This document shows positions 60,011 through 64,000 of a DNA stretch of 64,000 bases, piece by piece. The first letter of the stretch is position 1, and each line of letters starts with the position of its first letter. The stretch is from the NCBI GenBank assembly GCA_965112735.1, contig OZ218956.1, positions 62,001 to 126,000 of the forward strand, read 5' to 3'. The notes under the pieces are model-generated. The model saw only the letters and a list, made by a program, of their open reading frames with translations, made no database searches and was not told the origin of the DNA. This DNA is from Phaeosaccion multiseriatum (lineage: Eukaryota > Ochrophyta, other classes). The position numbers and the translations under genes are program-made.

Positions 60011-62257
60011 TCAGCGCCACTCGCTCTCCAGGCGGGCGGCGAAGTCGGTGCCCCACGGGCCGTCAACGCGGTAGTCCTCATCACGCACAGACGAGAGCAC
60101 CAGATCGCGGCCCCTGAGGATGGGGCGTCCATCGGGAGTGTGCTTGACTCGCTGCGTCTCACCCAGCACGCCACTCCACTGCTCCACGCCCTCGTCATTG
60201 GGCTTGCGGATGAAAGTCACGTCCATCACGTGGGCATGGCAGCGCTCCACTTCCTGGCGGTAGTCCACCTGGAAGGAGTACGTGTCTGTGAGGATAAACA
60301 CGCTGGCCCACGACCCGGGCTCAGTGAAGAGGTTTCTCTTCACGCGCTTGTCGGCGATCCAGTCCTCGCAGAGGGCCTTGTCCTCCGCCACGTGCAGCTG
60401 CTGCTCGACCAGCAGCAGCGCGTCCAGATCGGAAAGAGGAGCTGCAGACTCGGCCAGGCGACGGGCGGTGAGGGGGGAGGAGGCTTCGACAGCGGCGGCC
60501 TTGAGAAGCTTCTCTTCCTGCATGAGCTCTTCGAACAGATTGGAGGTGCGCTTGAGCTGGCACGGGCCGTACGCGTTGAAGGCCATGACCACTCCGCCGT
60601 TGGATAGACTCTGGATCCCGGGTGTCGTGAGCTCCGTCCCCTCGACTGTGTACTTGAAGGAGCCGTAGCCCAGAGTCTGCTCCTCGCCGACAAGCCCACC
60701 CGCCTCCTCGCCCTCCACGTAGGTCGGGTTGTACTTAGTGACGTCCATCACCTCCAGCAGCACTTGCTCCTCGCTCTTGCCGTCGGGCGACGCGATTGTA
60801 AAGGCGGACGCCGTGATGTACGTCTGAGTCCACGCATACAGCCAACGGTAAGCAACGCACACACGCAGAGCGACGAGAAGGAAGCAGGAGTAAGACGGAA
60901 GATTTGGAGGGGTGGCTGGCTGGGAAAGCAGAGCCAGGGCATCTGACACTCACCGGCAGGGCGTTGTTTTCGCATTCAGGGAAGACGTGCAGGCGGAGGT
61001 TCCACTGGAGATGCGTCTCCGCCAGACCGGCATACCAGCCGCCGTCCTCGCCCTTGAAGAGGAAGGTCTGCCCGTGCAGGCCGGCACCACGGGGTCGTTG
61101 TTCACTCCGACGGTAGCGGTGTCTTGTGCAACACAACACAACACGGAGCAACAATAAGGAGAGGAAGCCAACGGCAGCACTAGAGTGCCCAATCACGGCA
61201 CGCACAGAAGCAGCAGCAACACAGTAGCAGCAGCAGCAGTAGCAGCAGCAGTGGCTGATTCATCACCAGCAGCACCAGGCCTGACTCACATGTTCCCAAA
61301 GGAAAACCGTTGGCTGCCGCGGAATTTTTGGTTGTGTCATCAAGGGCATTCTTGTTCTCGACGTCCCAGTTGTCAAGGATGAAGGTTGGGGAGGGGTCGG
61401 TTTCGCTCATACGATACGCCCAGCCGTCCAAGTACTCCCAAACCTCGCCTGACAGGGGAGGGGAGCAGCAGGACCGGGGTGGAGGGAGAGGCGTGCGGGG
61501 GAATGAGCGAGGGAGCCAGGCGCAGCCAGCCAGAGCGGGGCAGGCCCGGCCGGCCGGGGGGGAGCGAAGGACGGCGACAGAGGCGACAAGAAGAGGCCAG
61601 CCAGTGGACAAAACAAGCAAGGCATAGAGGATAGACAGGCAGTGGGACATTGGGAGGTCGCCTGGCCAGCGCCGCTCGCCACTCACCTGTTCCGTCGACA
61701 TTATTGTCTCCAAAGGCATCTATCTTGACACCGTTTTCGAACAAGAGGATTGCATCGTCTCCGTTTATGTTCGCCACATTTTTGTTAGGGAAAAAAAACT
61801 CGGGGGTCTCGGCCTCGCTAAGCTCAAAGTACTCCCTGAATGCTGGAGGAGGAGGAGGAGGAGGAGGAGAGGACGCCGGATGGGGGGTGGAGGTGGGGGG
61901 CGGAGAGTCCATGAACTGTTGCGATCACGCAGACTCATGCGGGACGCAAGCAGCAAAGAAGGCAACACATGTGAACTTACAATCACCATTGCCCTGGTTG
62001 AGGTAAAGAAAGCTTCCTGCCGGTACCATAAGGTTCTCGAACTCGTACTCCACTGTTTCCTGCCCGTTCCCATTGTTAGCGCTGGTTACTCCGTATATGG
62101 ATAAGTCTGGAATGCCTGTGTCCGCATAAAGCTCAATCGTCTTTGGGAGACCGTCTGTCAATGGTCCGTCAATGACGCCTGTGATTCGCAAGCCCGCGAG
62201 GCAGCGTTGCGTCTGCACCAAGGCGCCAATTACGGCAAGTAAGCGAGAGGGAACCAT
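60011..62257 (-). CDS. Secreted lamin-tail-domain-like protein with a possible frameshift
   Basis: Five exons: 62257-61981, 61842-61687, 61448-61290, 61122-60954, 60823-60011. The start gives a signal peptide (MVPSRLLAVIGALVQTQRC). Exons 1-3 encode a beta-rich domain (LRITGVIDGPLTDGLPKTIE, LYADTGIPDLSIYGV, NINGDDAILLFENGVKIDAF, DGTGEVWEYLDGWAYR) in the style of the LTD domain of secreted bacterial proteins. Exon 5 encodes a ~270-aa region that I do not recognise (DEDYRVDGPWGTDFAARLES at the C-terminus). Exon phases agree except in exon 4 (169 bp): its start reads TATVGVNNDPVV and its end reads GQTFLFKGEDGGWYAGLAE in a frame one base off. So there is either a 1-bp error or real frameshift near 61070-61095, or an intron that I missed. 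The protein is probably secreted or on the cell surface. Confidence 0.75.
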
Positions 62258-62700
62258 CTCTCGCTGCTAATCTATCTCTGTTGCCTCAAGCCGGTTTCTG
62301 ATCGTGTGGTGTGCCTGACCTGGTGTGTGTTGGTCCCTCTCGCTGAACAGGGCCTCAGCGGCGAAAGGAAAGGCTCCCCATCCCCGCCGCCATTTTGGGG
62401 TACCACGGCCCCAAACCCCAACAACATCAATGCCAATCTATTCTGAGTAAAATGTAAAATTAATTAATAGGGGTATTTGGTATATAAACCGTGCGGGGGG
62501 GCTGTCGTTTTTTTTTTGATTTTTTATGGCACCGGTCTGGATAGAGTGTTGGGATATCTCCCTCCTGGAGACTGGTGTCGTACTTGCACGAGTGTGGGAA
62601 AGCGTCTTATTAGCTACATAACACTAAAAGAAGAAGTGAACGGACTTGTACCAGCGATATGAGATCGATATCTAGTGTCGACATCGATTTATCTCAACAC
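62258..62700. other. AT-richer spacer: promoter of the lamin-tail-like gene plus probable copia 3' LTR
   Basis: On the minus strand, a purine run (AGGCGAGGAGG) at about 62702-62712 follows the retroelement stop. It is followed by TGTGTTGAGAT from 62701, the expected polypurine tract / LTR start. The far LTR end and the target duplication cannot be set because the other LTR is outside the window. The segment 62262-62460 is the likely upstream region of the gene at 62257. Confidence 0.45.
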
Positions 62701-62732
62701 ACCTCCTCGCCTGGTACTGTCCATTCCGCTAA

Positions 62733-64000
62733 CTACGCCCTAAAACCCATCATCTTTTCACGTAAAGCTACAAGTACTGCCGGGGTCACATGCTTCGTCA
62801 AAAGGTCAGCCAGCTGCGCCTTCGAAGCCACGTACTCAAATGCAATAAGAGCCTCCTTCACTGCGTCTTGCAGAAAATGAAACCGAACATCAATGTGCTT
62901 CATCCTCCGTGTCGATGCATTGCTCTCTGCCAGCTTGATACACCCCATGTTGTCCTCAAAAACAACTGTCGCCTTCGACGAGTCATCAGGGAACAAGAAA
63001 CTCAATACCTGCCTAATGTATAATATTTCCTTCACACAGTCACTGGCTGCCATGTACTCGCTCTCCAGCGAAGACATCGCCACACTCAGCTGCAATCGCA
63101 CACCCCAAGTGATAGCTGCACCTCCGTACATCAAAGCATAACCAGTCGAACTCCTGCGAGTGTCAACACATGCAGCGTAATTCGCGTCTGCATATGCTTC
63201 CAAAACACACTCGCCCTTGCCAAACACCAAAGCACGATCCACAGTACCCTTCAGGTAGCCAAACACACGCATAGCCTGCTTCCAATGCTCAGGGCCGGGG
63301 TTCTTCATATACCGCGACAACTCTCGAACAGCATAGGCAATATCAGGCCTTGTCCAGTTTGAGATCCACATCAAAACGCCCACCACACCGGGGTAGTCCT
63401 TGTCAGTCATAAAAGCTACATCAGCTGCAGACGATGGCTCCATACTCTTGCTGAGTGCTGTGCCAGACACACCGGGTGTCGAGTAAACTCGATCAGACTC
63501 CAAACCAAACTTCACTATCATCTTCTTGATGTAGTGCTCCAATGTCAATGTGACAGTGCCTACGCTCCGGTTGAACACAACGCGCACTCCCAAAAACTGA
63601 TCAACATTGGGCCCAAGTCTCTTCAACGAAAACTTGTTGTCCAGCTCTGTAAAGAGCCAGTCCACCACCTCCTGCTTTCCTCCGCAGGACAAATCATCAA
63701 CAAATACAATGAGGATGCCAACAAGCTCCCCATTCTTCCACAAAACAAATAAACACGGCTCAGCGCCGCACTGTTGCCATCCAAGCTCAAGCAGAAACTT
63801 CACCAATGTCTGATACCAACGTCTCGGTGCCTGATGTAGACCATAGAGTGCCATCAGCAAGCGCATGACCTTGCCCTTCCGCAGAAAACCCGGAGGCGGT
63901 AACACATACACCACCTCATGCTCTTGCAGAGGCGCATGCAGAAAAGCTTGATCCAAATCAGCAAACTCACACACAAAACCAGACGTCTTCATCTTGTCAA
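62733..64000 (-). mobile_element. Ty1/copia retrotransposon, reverse transcriptase and RNase H (5' part beyond window)
   Basis: The frame is open from the window edge to the stop at 62733 (about 420 residues). It begins inside the reverse transcriptase: FADLDQAFLHAPLQEHEVVY carries the first catalytic Asp, then LMALYGLHQAPRRWYQTL, then FVDDLSCGG with the Asp pair (usually YVDD). RNase H follows with LEAYADANYAACVDTRRSST, GGAAITWGVRLQLSVAMSS and ESEYMAASDCVKEI, ending TKHVTPAVLVALREKMMGF. No stop or frameshift is seen in this part, so the copy looks young. Base composition is clearly more AT-rich than the host genes. Gag, protease and integrase would lie to the right, outside the window. Confidence 0.93.

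Overview
The window is nuclear DNA of a eukaryote. It is GC-rich, with ten multi-exon genes or parts of genes carrying about 82 introns that I could splice in phase, mostly 60-300 bp long and with GT-AG or, three times, GC-AG ends. Long acidic, Gln-, Gly- and Ser-rich insertions interrupt conserved domains, and microsatellites fill introns. Gene content (plant-type pfkB kinase, plant-type OTU/SEC-C protease, peroxisomal nucleotide carrier, OFA-type MFS transporter, Ty1/copia element) suits a microalga or other protist, perhaps a stramenopile. That placement is inference; no marker gene fixes it.

Layout: 2-1024 (+) is the 3' end of an unidentified Ser-rich gene. 1469-7013 (-) is a very long protein with weak RMC1/Mic1 resemblance. 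7773-12904 (-) is a 14-exon MFS transporter with a presumed mitochondrial presequence. 13641-16603 (-) is a PMP34-type mitochondrial-carrier-family protein. It is separated by only 137 bp from a divergent pfkB sugar kinase (16741-18761, +). 19980-26350 (-) is a DUSP12/YVH1-type phosphatase with a zinc domain split by a ~600-residue insertion. 27123-27521 (+) encodes a small protein with a KEN box and a D-box. It converges on PRP31 (27786-31313, -), which in turn diverges from a giant USP9X/USP34-class deubiquitinase (32204-51338, +; 29 exons, 3,856 aa). Then follow an intronless acylphosphatase (53007-53333, -), an RCC1-repeat protein (53807-56366, +), an OTUD3-like deubiquitinase with UBA and SEC-C motifs (56770-59053, +), a secreted lamin-tail-like protein (60011-62257, -), and the 3' part of a copia retrotransposon running off the right edge (-).

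The genes do not form one pathway. Two are deubiquitinases (USP, OTU), one may be an APC/C substrate, and the others are housekeeping genes for splicing, transport and signalling.

The least expected signals are at the DNA level. Two short dispersed words, one like GGATGGCAGTGGATGG and one like CAGCAGTTGGTGRTACAG, recur in introns, spacers and exons of unrelated genes. They occur on both strands and in different frames, and at about 42838-42871 they lie side by side inside one exon. Microsatellites also sit directly against splice sites and match the splice-site sequence they adjoin. All gene models come from manual splicing; no database search was possible.
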